A program made the translations under genes and the position numbers. Below are positions 1-7,215 of a DNA stretch of 36,837 nucleotides, in pieces. The DNA is from an uncultured Myxococcaceae bacterium (lineage in GTDB: Bacteria; Myxococcota_A; Polyangia; Polyangiales; Ga0077539): contig CAMFHP010000088.1 of assembly GCA_945952225.1 (NCBI GenBank), positions 1-36,837 of the forward strand, given 5' to 3'. Under the pieces are notes generated by a model. It did not search any database. It was not told the DNA's origin and saw only the letters and a program-made list of their open reading frames with translations. Every line of letters begins with the position of its first letter. Positions within the stretch are counted from its first letter, which is position 1.

Positions 1-809
1 CGCACGGCTACCACGGCGGACACGACCATCACTTCGTGCTCACCACCGACGGCGATGGGCTCGTGCACACGGGCGCCACGCTCGACATCACCGTGGGCGG
101 TGAGAAGCACGAGCACGTGGTGAAGCACGTCGAGGAGGCCTACGACGCCACGCAGACCACGACCGTCGGCGAGGCCGTGACGGAGACCTACAAGGCCAAC
201 CAGACGACCTCGGTGACGAAGCACGTCGAGGAGACCTACGGCTCGCACCGGGTCACGGTGCAGAACGCGCAGGTCGAGACCTGCGACAGTCAGCAGACCA
301 CGGTGACGACGATGCTCCGCGAGCGCCACGGGTCGCAGCAGACGACGGTCACGAACGCCCTCTCCGAGACCACGCCGCTGTTCTGCTTCACGGTGCGCGA
401 CGCGTCGCGGGTGACCAACGGCACGCTGCTGTGGACGGTCGGTCCCGGCACCACGACCATCGAGGCGGGCACGAGCTTCGACATGACGGCGCCGAACTTC
501 AGCCTCCTCGCGCTCGCGCAGGCGGCGCTGGTCACGCCGCAGCGTCAGGAGACGGGTTCGAAGCGCACGCTGCTGACCCCCATCGAGCTGAAGTACGGCG
601 TCGCGAAGGTGGCGCTCACGATGATGTCGGCGTCGGCCGCGGCGGTGAAGCTCGAAGCGTACGGAATCAACTTCGCGACCTACCTGCACAAGCTCGACAT
701 CAACGGCGTGAGCATCGGGGCCGCGGCCTACGAGGGGAAGGTCACGGCGTTCAAGAAGATCAACGGGGCGATGAAGATCGTCGTGACCGGCGTGAAGACC
801 ATCGTGTGA
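1..809 (+). CDS. vgrG: T6SS spike protein VgrG, C-terminal part (5' end outside window)
   Basis: The reading frame is open from base 3 and ends with TGA at 807-809, so only the C-terminal ~268 residues are present. The early part (bases ~100-360) contains about five degenerate units of the type V-x-E-T-Y-x-x-x-Q-T-T-V, the short alternating-polar repeats expected of the intertwined beta-prism needle of VgrG/gp5 proteins. They are followed by a further ~150 residues ending in G-V-K-T-I-V. VgrG forms the trimeric tip of the type VI secretion tube and carries cargo or PAAR caps. The call rests on this needle-like pattern together with the DUF2169, DUF3540 and DUF4150 neighbours that typically accompany vgrG. 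The N-terminal gp27/gp5 domains cannot be seen. The next gene follows after 14 bases, so the two are probably co-transcribed. A phage tail-spike protein is the main alternative. Confidence 0.75.
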   Translation, partial: HGYHGGHDHHFVLTTDGDGLVHTGATLDITVGGEKHEHVVKHVEEAYDATQTTTVGEAVTETYKANQTTSVTKHVEETYGSHRVTVQNAQVETCDSQQTTVTTMLRERHGSQQTTVTNALSETTPLFCFTVRDASRVTNGTLLWTVGPGTTTIEAGTSFDMTAPNFSLLALAQAALVTPQRQETGSKRTLLTPIELKYGVAKVALTMMSASAAAVKLEAYGINFATYLHKLDINGVSIGAAAYEGKVTAFKKINGAMKIVVTGVKTIV

Positions 810-823
810 GGAGCACCGCGTCG

Positions 824-3466
824 ATGAAGGTACTCAAGCCCTCGCAGCTCGGGCTGCTCACGAAGGTGTACGAGCACGGCGGCGACTGCGTGTTCGTCGC
901 GACGGTGATGATGTACGTGCCCTTCGAGGCGCCCGCGCGGCTGCTCTCGGAGATCGCCATGTGGCGGTTCATCCCCGAGGCGTTCGGCGCCGAGGCGCCC
1001 TTCGACGAGTGCATGCCCAAGGCGCGCGGCGAGGTGCTCGTGACCGCGAGCGCCTGCGCCCCCGAGGCGACGCCCCGCGCCGCCGTGCGCACGCGGGTGT
1101 CGGTGCGCAACGTCGACAAGACGCTCCTCGCGGTCGGCGACCGTCGGTGGAGCCACGACGCGATGACCTCCCCCGAGCCCTTCGCGCGCATGCCGCTCAA
1201 CTGGGCCCGCGCGTTCGGCGGCCCGCGCTTCGCCGCGAACCCCCTCGGCCGCGGCCACGGCGCCGAGGACGGAGACCCCCTCCCCAACGTCGAAGACCCG
1301 CGCCGCGCGGTTCGCACGCGCGACGACGCGCCCGAGCCCGCGGGCTACGGCCCCGTCGACCTCACGTGGCCCCAGCGCGCGCGCAAGGTGGGCACCTACG
1401 ACGCCGCGTGGCTCGCGACGCGATACCCCGGCCTCGCCGACGACCTCGACTGGAGCTACTTCAACGTCGCGCCGCCGGATCAGTGGCTCGACGGATACTT
1501 CGCGGGCGACGAGACGCTGCGCTTCGAGGGCATGCACCCGCGGCAGCCCACGCAGTCGCTCACGCTGCCGGGCCTCGTGGCGCGCGTGTTCGTGGTGCGC
1601 GACGGCGCCCACGGCGAGGAGGTCGTCGAGGTGCCCACGCGCATCGACACGGTGCACGCGTTCCCCACGGAGGAGCGCGCGGTGATCGTGCACCGGGGGA
1701 TCGTTCGTGTGGCGAGCGACGACGCCGCGGAGCTCACACGCATCCTCGTGGCCGCGGAGCAGGGCGGCGCGCCGAAGCCCGTGCAGCACTACCTCGACGT
1801 GATGGCCGCGCGCCTCGACCGACACACGGGTCACCTCGCGGCGCTGCGCGATGGAGACCTCACGCCGCCGAAGCCCGACGTCGCGCTCACACCGCGGCCC
1901 GAGGAGGTCAACGACATGGAGGCCCTCACGCGTCCGCCGGGGCTCCTCGCGCGCAACCTCCGCGAGCGCGCGCGGCGCGAACGGCAGCGCGGACGCGACG
2001 AGCTGCAACGGCTCGGGCTCGACCCGGCGGCGTTCTACCCCCCGGGGGATCAGGGGCTCCCCGAGGCGCCGTCGCCGCCGTCGCCCGATGAGCTGGCCGA
2101 GCTGGTGCCGAAGCTCCTCGCCGACGCCGAAGCCCTGCGCGCAGAGGCGGAGGCGCAGCGGGTCGATGGCGAGGCGCGGGCGCGGGCCGCGTACGCCGAA
2201 GCGGGGATGGACTACGACGTGCTGCGGGCGCAGGCCGAGCGTGAGGCGGGCGGGCCGCCGAAGTTTCGCGCCGAGGCCGAGTGCGCGCGGTTGCGGGCGC
2301 TCACCGCGGCGGCCAACGGGGGAGAGGTGCCCCCCGAGGTCGAGGCGCTTCTCACAGACCCGACGATGCGCGAGACCATGGCGCTCCGGGAGCAGTCGGA
2401 GCTGAACCTCTACCGCGCGATGGCCCACGTGCTGCCCCCGGCGGCGCCCATGGATCCCGACCGCGCGGCGCAGGTGCGCGCCCTCGTCGCCGCCGCCCAC
2501 GCCGACGGCCGCGGCCTCGCGGGCCTCGACCTCACGGGCGCCGACCTCTCCGCGATGGACCTCCGCGGCGCCGTCTTCGAGGGATCGTTCCTCGAAGGCG
2601 TGCGCTTCGACGGCGCACAGCTCGAAGGCGCCCGCTTCGACGGCGCGGTGGTGGCGCGCGCGGTGTTCCACGGAGCGCGACTCGCGGGGGCGTCGTTCGC
2701 GAACGCCAACGCGGGCGCGGCGCGCTTCGACGGCGCCGACTGCACGCGCGCGCTGTTCCTCCACACGGTGCTCGAAAAGAGCGAGCTCGCGGGCGGACGC
2801 TTCGTCGAGTGCGACTTCGAGGGCGCGCGGTTCTACGGCACCTCGCTCGCGGGCGCCGACCTCACGGGCGCGAAGCTCCGCGGGCTCTCGCTCCTCGACG
2901 CAGAACTCCCGGGAGCGCGCTTCGCGGGCGCCGACCTCACCGAGTGCACGTTCCTGAACGTCACCCTCGACGACGCCGACCTCACGGGCGCGCGCCTCGA
3001 CGAGGCGACCTTCCTCGGCGTGCGGGCCGACCGCGCACACTTCCGCGAGGCCCACGCGCGCAACCTCCGCGCGGTCGGGGGCGGGAGCTTCGTGGGCGCC
3101 AATTTCGTCGACGCCGTGCTCGACGACGCCTCGATGCGCGCGGTGGTGCTCCGCGACGCCGACCTCTCGCGCGCCTCGCTCCGCGGGGCCGACCTCTCGG
3201 GCGCGAACCTCACGGGCGCGCGGCTCTTTCGCGCGCGGGCCGAGCGCTCGCGGTGGGTGCGCGCCGATCTCTCCCACGCCGTGATGCTCTCCATCAACCT
3301 CATGGACGCGATCCTTCAGAAGGCCCGCATCGAGGGCGCCGACCTGCGCGGCGCCAACCTCCACCGCGCGGACATGGCCCGCATCGAGGGCGGCACGCAC
3401 CGCACCGACGGGGCCCTGCTCACGCTCACGCGCACGCTCCCGCGGAGGACCGATGAACCGGTCTGA
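824..3466 (+). CDS. DUF2169 domain protein fused to pentapeptide repeats (T6SS adaptor-like)
   Basis: 880 aa. The start at ATG 824 follows a GAGGAG ribosome-binding site at 808-813, and the frame is open further upstream only as a shadow of vgrG. Residues ~1-330 match the DUF2169 type, including the M-P-L-N-W-x-R-A-F-G-G-P motif near residue 124. Residues ~430-560 are a charged Ala/Glu/Arg-rich helical linker. Residues ~564-855 are nearly continuous pentapeptide repeats (A-D-L-x-G / A-x-F-x-G), predicted to form a quadrilateral beta-helix. In Agrobacterium a DUF2169 protein acts as adaptor/chaperone loading the Tde2 effector onto VgrG, so an adaptor role here is a family-based inference. Its position directly behind vgrG and its 14-base overlap with the next pentapeptide gene support one operon. 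The repeats could serve as a scaffold aligned with the VgrG needle, but that is speculation. Confidence 0.82.
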   Translation: MKVLKPSQLGLLTKVYEHGGDCVFVATVMMYVPFEAPARLLSEIAMWRFIPEAFGAEAPFDECMPKARGEVLVTASACAPEATPRAAVRTRVSVRNVDKTLLAVGDRRWSHDAMTSPEPFARMPLNWARAFGGPRFAANPLGRGHGAEDGDPLPNVEDPRRAVRTRDDAPEPAGYGPVDLTWPQRARKVGTYDAAWLATRYPGLADDLDWSYFNVAPPDQWLDGYFAGDETLRFEGMHPRQPTQSLTLPGLVARVFVVRDGAHGEEVVEVPTRIDTVHAFPTEERAVIVHRGIVRVASDDAAELTRILVAAEQGGAPKPVQHYLDVMAARLDRHTGHLAALRDGDLTPPKPDVALTPRPEEVNDMEALTRPPGLLARNLRERARRERQRGRDELQRLGLDPAAFYPPGDQGLPEAPSPPSPDELAELVPKLLADAEALRAEAEAQRVDGEARARAAYAEAGMDYDVLRAQAEREAGGPPKFRAEAECARLRALTAAANGGEVPPEVEALLTDPTMRETMALREQSELNLYRAMAHVLPPAAPMDPDRAAQVRALVAAAHADGRGLAGLDLTGADLSAMDLRGAVFEGSFLEGVRFDGAQLEGARFDGAVVARAVFHGARLAGASFANANAGAARFDGADCTRALFLHTVLEKSELAGGRFVECDFEGARFYGTSLAGADLTGAKLRGLSLLDAELPGARFAGADLTECTFLNVTLDDADLTGARLDEATFLGVRADRAHFREAHARNLRAVGGGSFVGANFVDAVLDDASMRAVVLRDADLSRASLRGADLSGANLTGARLFRARAERSRWVRADLSHAVMLSINLMDAILQKARIEGADLRGANLHRADMARIEGGTHRTDGALLTLTRTLPRRTDEPV

Positions 3467-4505
3467 GCTCGAAGCCCTCGTGCGCCAGGGCGAACCCCTC
3501 CGCGCGCTCGACCTCCGCGGCGCCGACCTCCGCGAGGCCGCGCTGGGCGGAGCCTTCTTCGAAGCCGTCGACCTCACGGGCGCGCAGCTCGCGGGCGCGC
3601 AGCTTGTCGAGTCGACGTTCACGCGCTGCACCTTCGACGACGCCACCCTCGACGGCGCCGACCTTCACCAGGCGAACCTCCACAGCTGCTCGCTCGCGCG
3701 GGTGACGGCCCGCGGCGCGCGCCTCGCGATCACGCACGTTCTCGAATGCGCGTGCGACGAGCTCGACCTCCGTGACACGACGCTCACGGCCTCGGTGTTC
3801 ATGCGCGGATCGCTCGCCAACGCCGACCTGTCGGGCGCGCTCCTCGACCGCTGCGCGCTGCTCGAAACGGGCCTGCGCGGGCTCAACCTCGCGCGCGCGC
3901 ACCTCAAGCAGACCACCGTCGCGAAGGGAGACTTTCGAGCCGTGGTGCTCGCCGGTGTGACCCTCACGCTCGCGGTGCTCCACGAGTCGCGCTTCGACGG
4001 ACTCTCGCTGCGCGGGCTCTCGGTGCGACAGTGTCAGTTCGTGAAGAGCGCACTCACGGGCTGCGACCTGCGCGAGGCCCGCCTCGATGGCACCAACTTC
4101 AAAGACGCCGACCTCGCGGGCGCACGCCTCGATGGCGCCCACGGCGAGCGCTGCCTCTTCGTCGGGGCCTCCCTCGCGGGCGCGTCGCTCACCGGCGCCA
4201 CGCTCACGCAGTCCATCGCGCAGGACGCGGACCTCACGGGCGCAGACCTCCGCGGCGCCTCCCTCGCGCAGATGAACTTCGAACGCGCGCGGTGCTCGCA
4301 GGCCCGCTTCGACCGCGCCGACCTCACCTACGCCGACTTCTCGCACGCCGACCTCGCAGGCGCGCAGTTCGACGGCGCCACGATGTTCCGCGCGCGGCTC
4401 CACGGCGCGACGGGCGCGTCGTCGGTGCCGCTCGCGTTGCGCGCGCTGTGCCTCGGCGACGACCCCGACCTCGCCGCCGCCGAGCGCTGGACCCCTCCCT
4501 TCTGA
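3453..4505 (+). CDS. Pentapeptide-repeat protein
   Basis: 350 aa. The ATG at 3453 lies inside the end of the previous gene (14-base overlap) and is preceded by a good GGAGG at 3444-3448. Almost the whole chain, residues ~15-335, consists of pentapeptides with Leu or Phe at the central position and Ala, Gly or Asp around it (A-D-L-R-G, A-R-F-D-x and similar), predicting one long right-handed quadrilateral beta-helix. A short non-repeat tail with a W-T-P-P-F ending closes the protein. There is no signal peptide or membrane segment, so it is cytoplasmic before any secretion. It lies between the DUF2169 and DUF3540 genes, an arrangement typical of vgrG-linked cassettes. Its role is not established; a scaffold or chaperone in loading the spike tip is inferred. 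Pentapeptide proteins that mimic DNA against gyrase exist, but context argues against that here. Confidence 0.8.
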   Translation: MNRSELEALVRQGEPLRALDLRGADLREAALGGAFFEAVDLTGAQLAGAQLVESTFTRCTFDDATLDGADLHQANLHSCSLARVTARGARLAITHVLECACDELDLRDTTLTASVFMRGSLANADLSGALLDRCALLETGLRGLNLARAHLKQTTVAKGDFRAVVLAGVTLTLAVLHESRFDGLSLRGLSVRQCQFVKSALTGCDLREARLDGTNFKDADLAGARLDGAHGERCLFVGASLAGASLTGATLTQSIAQDADLTGADLRGASLAQMNFERARCSQARFDRADLTYADFSHADLAGAQFDGATMFRARLHGATGASSVPLALRALCLGDDPDLAAAERWTPPF

Positions 4506-4534
4506 CCCCCATCGCACCCCGGAGCCACCCACCG

Positions 4535-5182
4535 ATGCAACCGCACGCACGCCGCATGGCGACCTCGCAGGCCCGACAGTTCGTGGGCCGCGTCACGCAC
4601 CTCGACGACGCCGCGATCACCGTGAGCACCGACGACGGAGACCTCGACGCGCGCCGCGCCGTGAGCTGCCTCGAAGCCCCGCGCGAGGGAGACCTCGTGC
4701 TCCTGGCCACCCTCGACGACGGGCGCGCCTGGGTGCTCGCCGTGCTCGAACGCGAGGGCCCGGGGCGCAGGCTCTCCGTCGACGGAGACGTGGAGCTTCA
4801 CGTCAAGCAGGGCACGCTGCGCATCACCGCCGACGAGGGGCTGGAGCTCACCACCCCGGGGGTGCTCCGCACGGCGGCCGCCGAGGCGCTGCACCGGGCG
4901 CGGCGCGTGGGCGTGGTGGCCGACGCGGCGTCGCTCGTGGGCCGCGTGGTCGAGGCGCAGGTCGAGCGCGCGGTCACCGTGGCCGAGCAGATCGACCGCA
5001 CGGCGACGCGCATCACCGAGCGGAGCGTGCAGGCGATGCGCTTCGTCGAGGAGCTCGACCAGGTGCGCGCGGGCACCGTCGACTGGGTGGCGTCGAAGCT
5101 CATGAACCTCCGGGGCCGCCATGCGCTCGTGACCGCCGAGGAGCTCGCCAAGGTCGACGCGGGACAGATCCACCTCGGGTGA
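4535..5182 (+). CDS. DUF3540 domain protein (VgrG-cassette component)
   Basis: 215 aa from ATG 4535, with GGAG at 4521-4524. An in-frame ATG at 4556 is an alternative start. Residues ~15-75 form a small beta-rich domain (A-I-T-V-S-T..., D-L-V-L-L-A-T-L). This is followed by a beta segment resembling the gp5/VgrG needle (L-H-V-K-Q-G-T-L-R-I-T), a long helical stretch (~110-185), and a C-terminal end D-A-G-Q-I-H-L-G similar to needle repeat ends. This matches the DUF3540 family, usually found with DUF2169, pentapeptide and DUF4150 genes near vgrG. Its molecular role is unknown; a small accessory spike or connector protein is plausible. The downstream gene's possible GTG start overlaps this stop by four bases, so the two are translationally close. 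Confidence 0.75.
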   Translation: MQPHARRMATSQARQFVGRVTHLDDAAITVSTDDGDLDARRAVSCLEAPREGDLVLLATLDDGRAWVLAVLEREGPGRRLSVDGDVELHVKQGTLRITADEGLELTTPGVLRTAAAEALHRARRVGVVADAASLVGRVVEAQVERAVTVAEQIDRTATRITERSVQAMRFVEELDQVRAGTVDWVASKLMNLRGRHALVTAEELAKVDAGQIHLG

Positions 5183-5199
5183 CGCAGGAGCCGCCGACG

Positions 5200-5592
5200 A
5201 TGTTCGCCAACACGCAGATGATGGGCATGGACCTGGGCTTTCCCGACGTGTGCCTCACGCCGACGCCGGCCCCCGTGCCCATTCCGTACCCCAACATCGC
5301 GATGGGCCCCATGGGGGTTCCCGCCGCGTACAACGTGCTGTTCATGTGCACGCCGGCCCACAACCTCTCGACGACGATCCCGCTGTCGAACGGCGACAAC
5401 GCGGGCGTGGCGCTCGGCGTCGCGTCGGGCATGGTGATGGGTCCCGCGCGTCCGCTCACCGGCGCATTCACGGTGCTCGTCGGAGGCGCGCCCGCCACGC
5501 GCCTCACGAGCATGTCGATCCAGAACAGCACCAACTGCCCCGGCGTGCGCCTCGTGCCGAGCCAGGTGAAGGTGCTCCTCCTCGCGCCCTGA
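5200..5592 (+). CDS. DUF4150 PAAR-like T6SS tip protein
   Basis: 130 aa. I chose ATG 5200 because GCAGGAG at 5184-5190 is well spaced from it. GTG 5179, overlapping the previous stop as GTGA, would add seven residues. The protein starts M-F-A-N-T-Q and is rich in Pro, Gly and short beta strands (V-C-L-T-P-T-P-A-P-V-P-I-P-Y-P-N). It has conserved Cys/His-type positions and the G-V-A-x-G-x-V-x-G and F-T-V-L-V-G-G-x-P-A-x-R turns of DUF4150/PAAR-like proteins. PAAR proteins cap the VgrG trimer and sharpen the spike. The chain ends right after the tip domain, with no fused effector, so this is a bare cap. It is the last gene of the vgrG cassette, and a convergent gene ends 19 bases downstream. 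Confidence 0.8.
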   Translation: MFANTQMMGMDLGFPDVCLTPTPAPVPIPYPNIAMGPMGVPAAYNVLFMCTPAHNLSTTIPLSNGDNAGVALGVASGMVMGPARPLTGAFTVLVGGAPATRLTSMSIQNSTNCPGVRLVPSQVKVLLLAP

Positions 5593-5611
5593 GCGCGCCG
5601 CGGATGAAGGG

Positions 5612-6142
5612 TCAGACCACGAACTCGGGCGGCGGCAGCGGGCCCGGAACGGCCGTCGCGCAGCTCCACGTCTTCACGCCGCTCATGTCTTCGCAGAAGC
5701 ACGACGTGAACCCGCCGCCCGCGAGGTCGTAGCGGCACGAGGCGCCCGCGGTGTCGCACGACGCACCCGACGTGGGCGCCGTCGCAGGACACGGATTGGC
5801 GTCGGCCATCACATCCGCAGCCACGTCGGCGCGCGCGTCCGTGTTGCCCGTGTCGGCGACCGCATCGGTGCCCGGCGACACGTCGCGCGGCGCATCGACG
5901 GCGCTGTCGGTGGCCGTGTCCGTGGCCGTGTCGGCGACGGCGTCGGTGCGGTCGGCGGCGGCGTCCTGCGCGACGTCGGAGGCCGTGTCGGTGGCCACGT
6001 CGGCGCCCGTGTCGGCGGTTCCATCCGCGGACGTGTCGGCGCCCACATCGGCGCTCGCATCGCCCGCGCTGGCGACGTTGTCCGAGCAGCCCGCGGTCGC
6101 GACCAGGGCCAGCACGAAGCGAAGGTAGTGGGGAGTCTCCAT
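5612..6142 (-). CDS. Lipoprotein with Asp/Ala-rich linker and Cys-rich C-terminal domain
   Basis: 176 aa from ATG 6142 (METPHYLRF...); another in-frame ATG lies four codons upstream at 6154. Residues 1-19 form a signal peptide ending in a lipobox-like V-A-T-A-G-C, with the lipidated Cys followed by S-D-N. Residues ~25-110 are a low-complexity stalk of D-A-x/D-V/D-T units. The last ~60 residues hold a compact domain with seven Cys (C-P-A-T-A-P, G-A-S-C, A-S-C-R-Y, S-C-F-C, W-S-C), likely disulphide-bonded. Such stalked lipoproteins are common in Myxococcota and mostly uncharacterised. It is convergent with the T6SS cassette and divergent from the ferritin-like gene. A TATGAT box sits seven bases before the ATG. 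Function unknown. Confidence 0.8.
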   Translation of the reverse strand: METPHYLRFVLALVATAGCSDNVASAGDASADVGADTSADGTADTGADVATDTASDVAQDAAADRTDAVADTATDTATDSAVDAPRDVSPGTDAVADTGNTDARADVAADVMADANPCPATAPTSGASCDTAGASCRYDLAGGGFTSCFCEDMSGVKTWSCATAVPGPLPPPEFVV

Positions 6143-6149
6143 GGCGCGG

Positions 6150-6155
6150 ATCATA
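6150..6155 (-). promoter_or_regulatory. Candidate -10 box giving a (nearly) leaderless mRNA
   Basis: On the minus strand TATGAT (five of six matches to TATAAT) ends seven bases before the ATG at 6142, so transcription would begin at or next to the start codon. A weak TTGCTG lies 19 bases upstream. It overlaps the alternative ATG at 6154, which argues for the start at 6142. Confidence 0.4.
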
Positions 6156-6220
6156 CGGGCATCGGGGCCCTGTGCAGCAATTGACGGGACACACCTCCGC
6201 GCGCTCCCCTCGGCCTCGCC

Positions 6221-7090
6221 ATGGACCCGCTGCGCACGCTCTCCGCCGCTCCCACGTCGCCCGCCCTCGCGAAGGAGTACGCGCTCCTCGACGCGGGACT
6301 CGCCCGCACCGCCGACACCCTCCCCCCGTGGGACCCCTCCCCCTACCCCCCGGAGGCCCTCGCGTCGCTCCAGAGCACCTGGGTCGAGCGCATGAGCGCC
6401 GAGCACGGATCGTTTCCCGTGTTCACGGGCCTCGCGTTGCAGCTCTCGGAAGCGGGCGCGGGCTTCGACGCCGAGGCCGTGATGTTGCGCATGGCCGCCG
6501 ACGAGATCCGCCACGCCGCGCTCTGCGCCGACGTGCTCACCGCGCTCGGTGGAGACCCGTCGTGTGTGGCCCCGCGCGCCGTCGCGCCCCTCGCGCGACA
6601 CCCCGGGTGCTCGCCCATGGAGCGCGCGCTGCGCAACGTGATCTACACGACCTGCCTGTCGGAGATGGTGGCCGTCGCGCGCTTCGTCGAGGCGCTCGAA
6701 CACATCGAGTCGCCGTACCTCCGCGCGATGACCCGGAGGCTCCTCGCCGACGAGGTGCTGCACGGACAGTTCGGGTTCCACTGGCTCGACGCGCAGCGGT
6801 CGTGGCTCGCGGCCAACCCCGGGGTGTGCGACTCGACGGAGCGCTGGCTGCGCCACGCCCTCGCCGTGATCGAGCTGCGCCTCGCGGGAACCTCCCCCCG
6901 CCCCTGGACGCTCACCGACGCCGAGCGCGCCCTCGGGGTGCCCGATCCCGCGAGGGCGCGCGAGGTGTTCCACACGACGCTGGAGGGGGCCGTGCTGCCG
7001 GGTCTGGAGCGCTACGGCATCCGCGCCCGACGGGCGTGGGAAGCGCGCTCCCTCGACCCCGTCGGCGAGGCCCTCGCGCAGCTCGCGTGA
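6221..7090 (+). CDS. Ferritin-like di-iron domain protein
   Basis: 289 aa, ATG 6221. The chain is helical and shows the spaced ligand set of a ferritin-like four-helix bundle: E61 (A-E-H-G), E95 and H98 in D-E-I-R-H, E148 in L-S-E-M-V, and E178 and H181 in D-E-V-L-H. This E, ExxH, E, ExxH set is the classic carboxylate-bridged di-iron site, so an oxidase, oxygenase or iron/oxidative-stress role is likely, but the substrate is unknown. There is no signal peptide, so the protein is cytoplasmic. It is longer than bacterioferritin or rubrerythrin and has an extra N-terminal ~50 residues rich in Pro. The gene stands alone and is divergent from the stalk lipoprotein; no partner reductase is nearby. 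Related possibilities are AurF-like or MiaE-like di-iron enzymes. Confidence 0.72.
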   Translation: MDPLRTLSAAPTSPALAKEYALLDAGLARTADTLPPWDPSPYPPEALASLQSTWVERMSAEHGSFPVFTGLALQLSEAGAGFDAEAVMLRMAADEIRHAALCADVLTALGGDPSCVAPRAVAPLARHPGCSPMERALRNVIYTTCLSEMVAVARFVEALEHIESPYLRAMTRRLLADEVLHGQFGFHWLDAQRSWLAANPGVCDSTERWLRHALAVIELRLAGTSPRPWTLTDAERALGVPDPARAREVFHTTLEGAVLPGLERYGIRARRAWEARSLDPVGEALAQLA

Positions 7091-7093
7091 CGG

Positions 7094-7113
7094 TTGTCCG
7101 ACCGGTCGGACAA
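7094..7113. promoter_or_regulatory. Perfect 20-bp palindrome
   Basis: TTGTCCGACC is followed directly by its exact inverted copy GGTCGGACAA. The palindrome starts four bases after the stop of the ferritin-like gene, in the 125-base gap between convergent genes. Its form resembles TetR-family operators (a symmetric CCGACCGGTCGG core). It could also fold as a stem in RNA, but no T tract follows, so it is a poor intrinsic terminator. No TetR-type gene is present in this window. Confidence 0.5.
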
Positions 7114-7215
7114 ATCACGTTTCTCGGGCAAACAAGGCGAATTTCGTCAGGGCACCCCCCACCCAGGTCGGGCGTTCAGTGCCCCCGAAATCACCCCCTT
7201 CGCGGAGGCGTGCGC

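Noticed and set aside
728-3646. Very long open frame on the minus strand opposite the DUF2169 and pentapeptide genes
   Set aside because: Its protein is low-complexity Arg/Glu/Val/His sequence produced by the mirrored GC-rich codons; no domain, start or ribosome-binding site.
5809-6060. Repetitive GTCGGCGAC-like stretch considered as a CRISPR or tandem-repeat array
   Set aside because: It codes for the Asp/Ala linker of the lipoprotein; there are no regular spacers.
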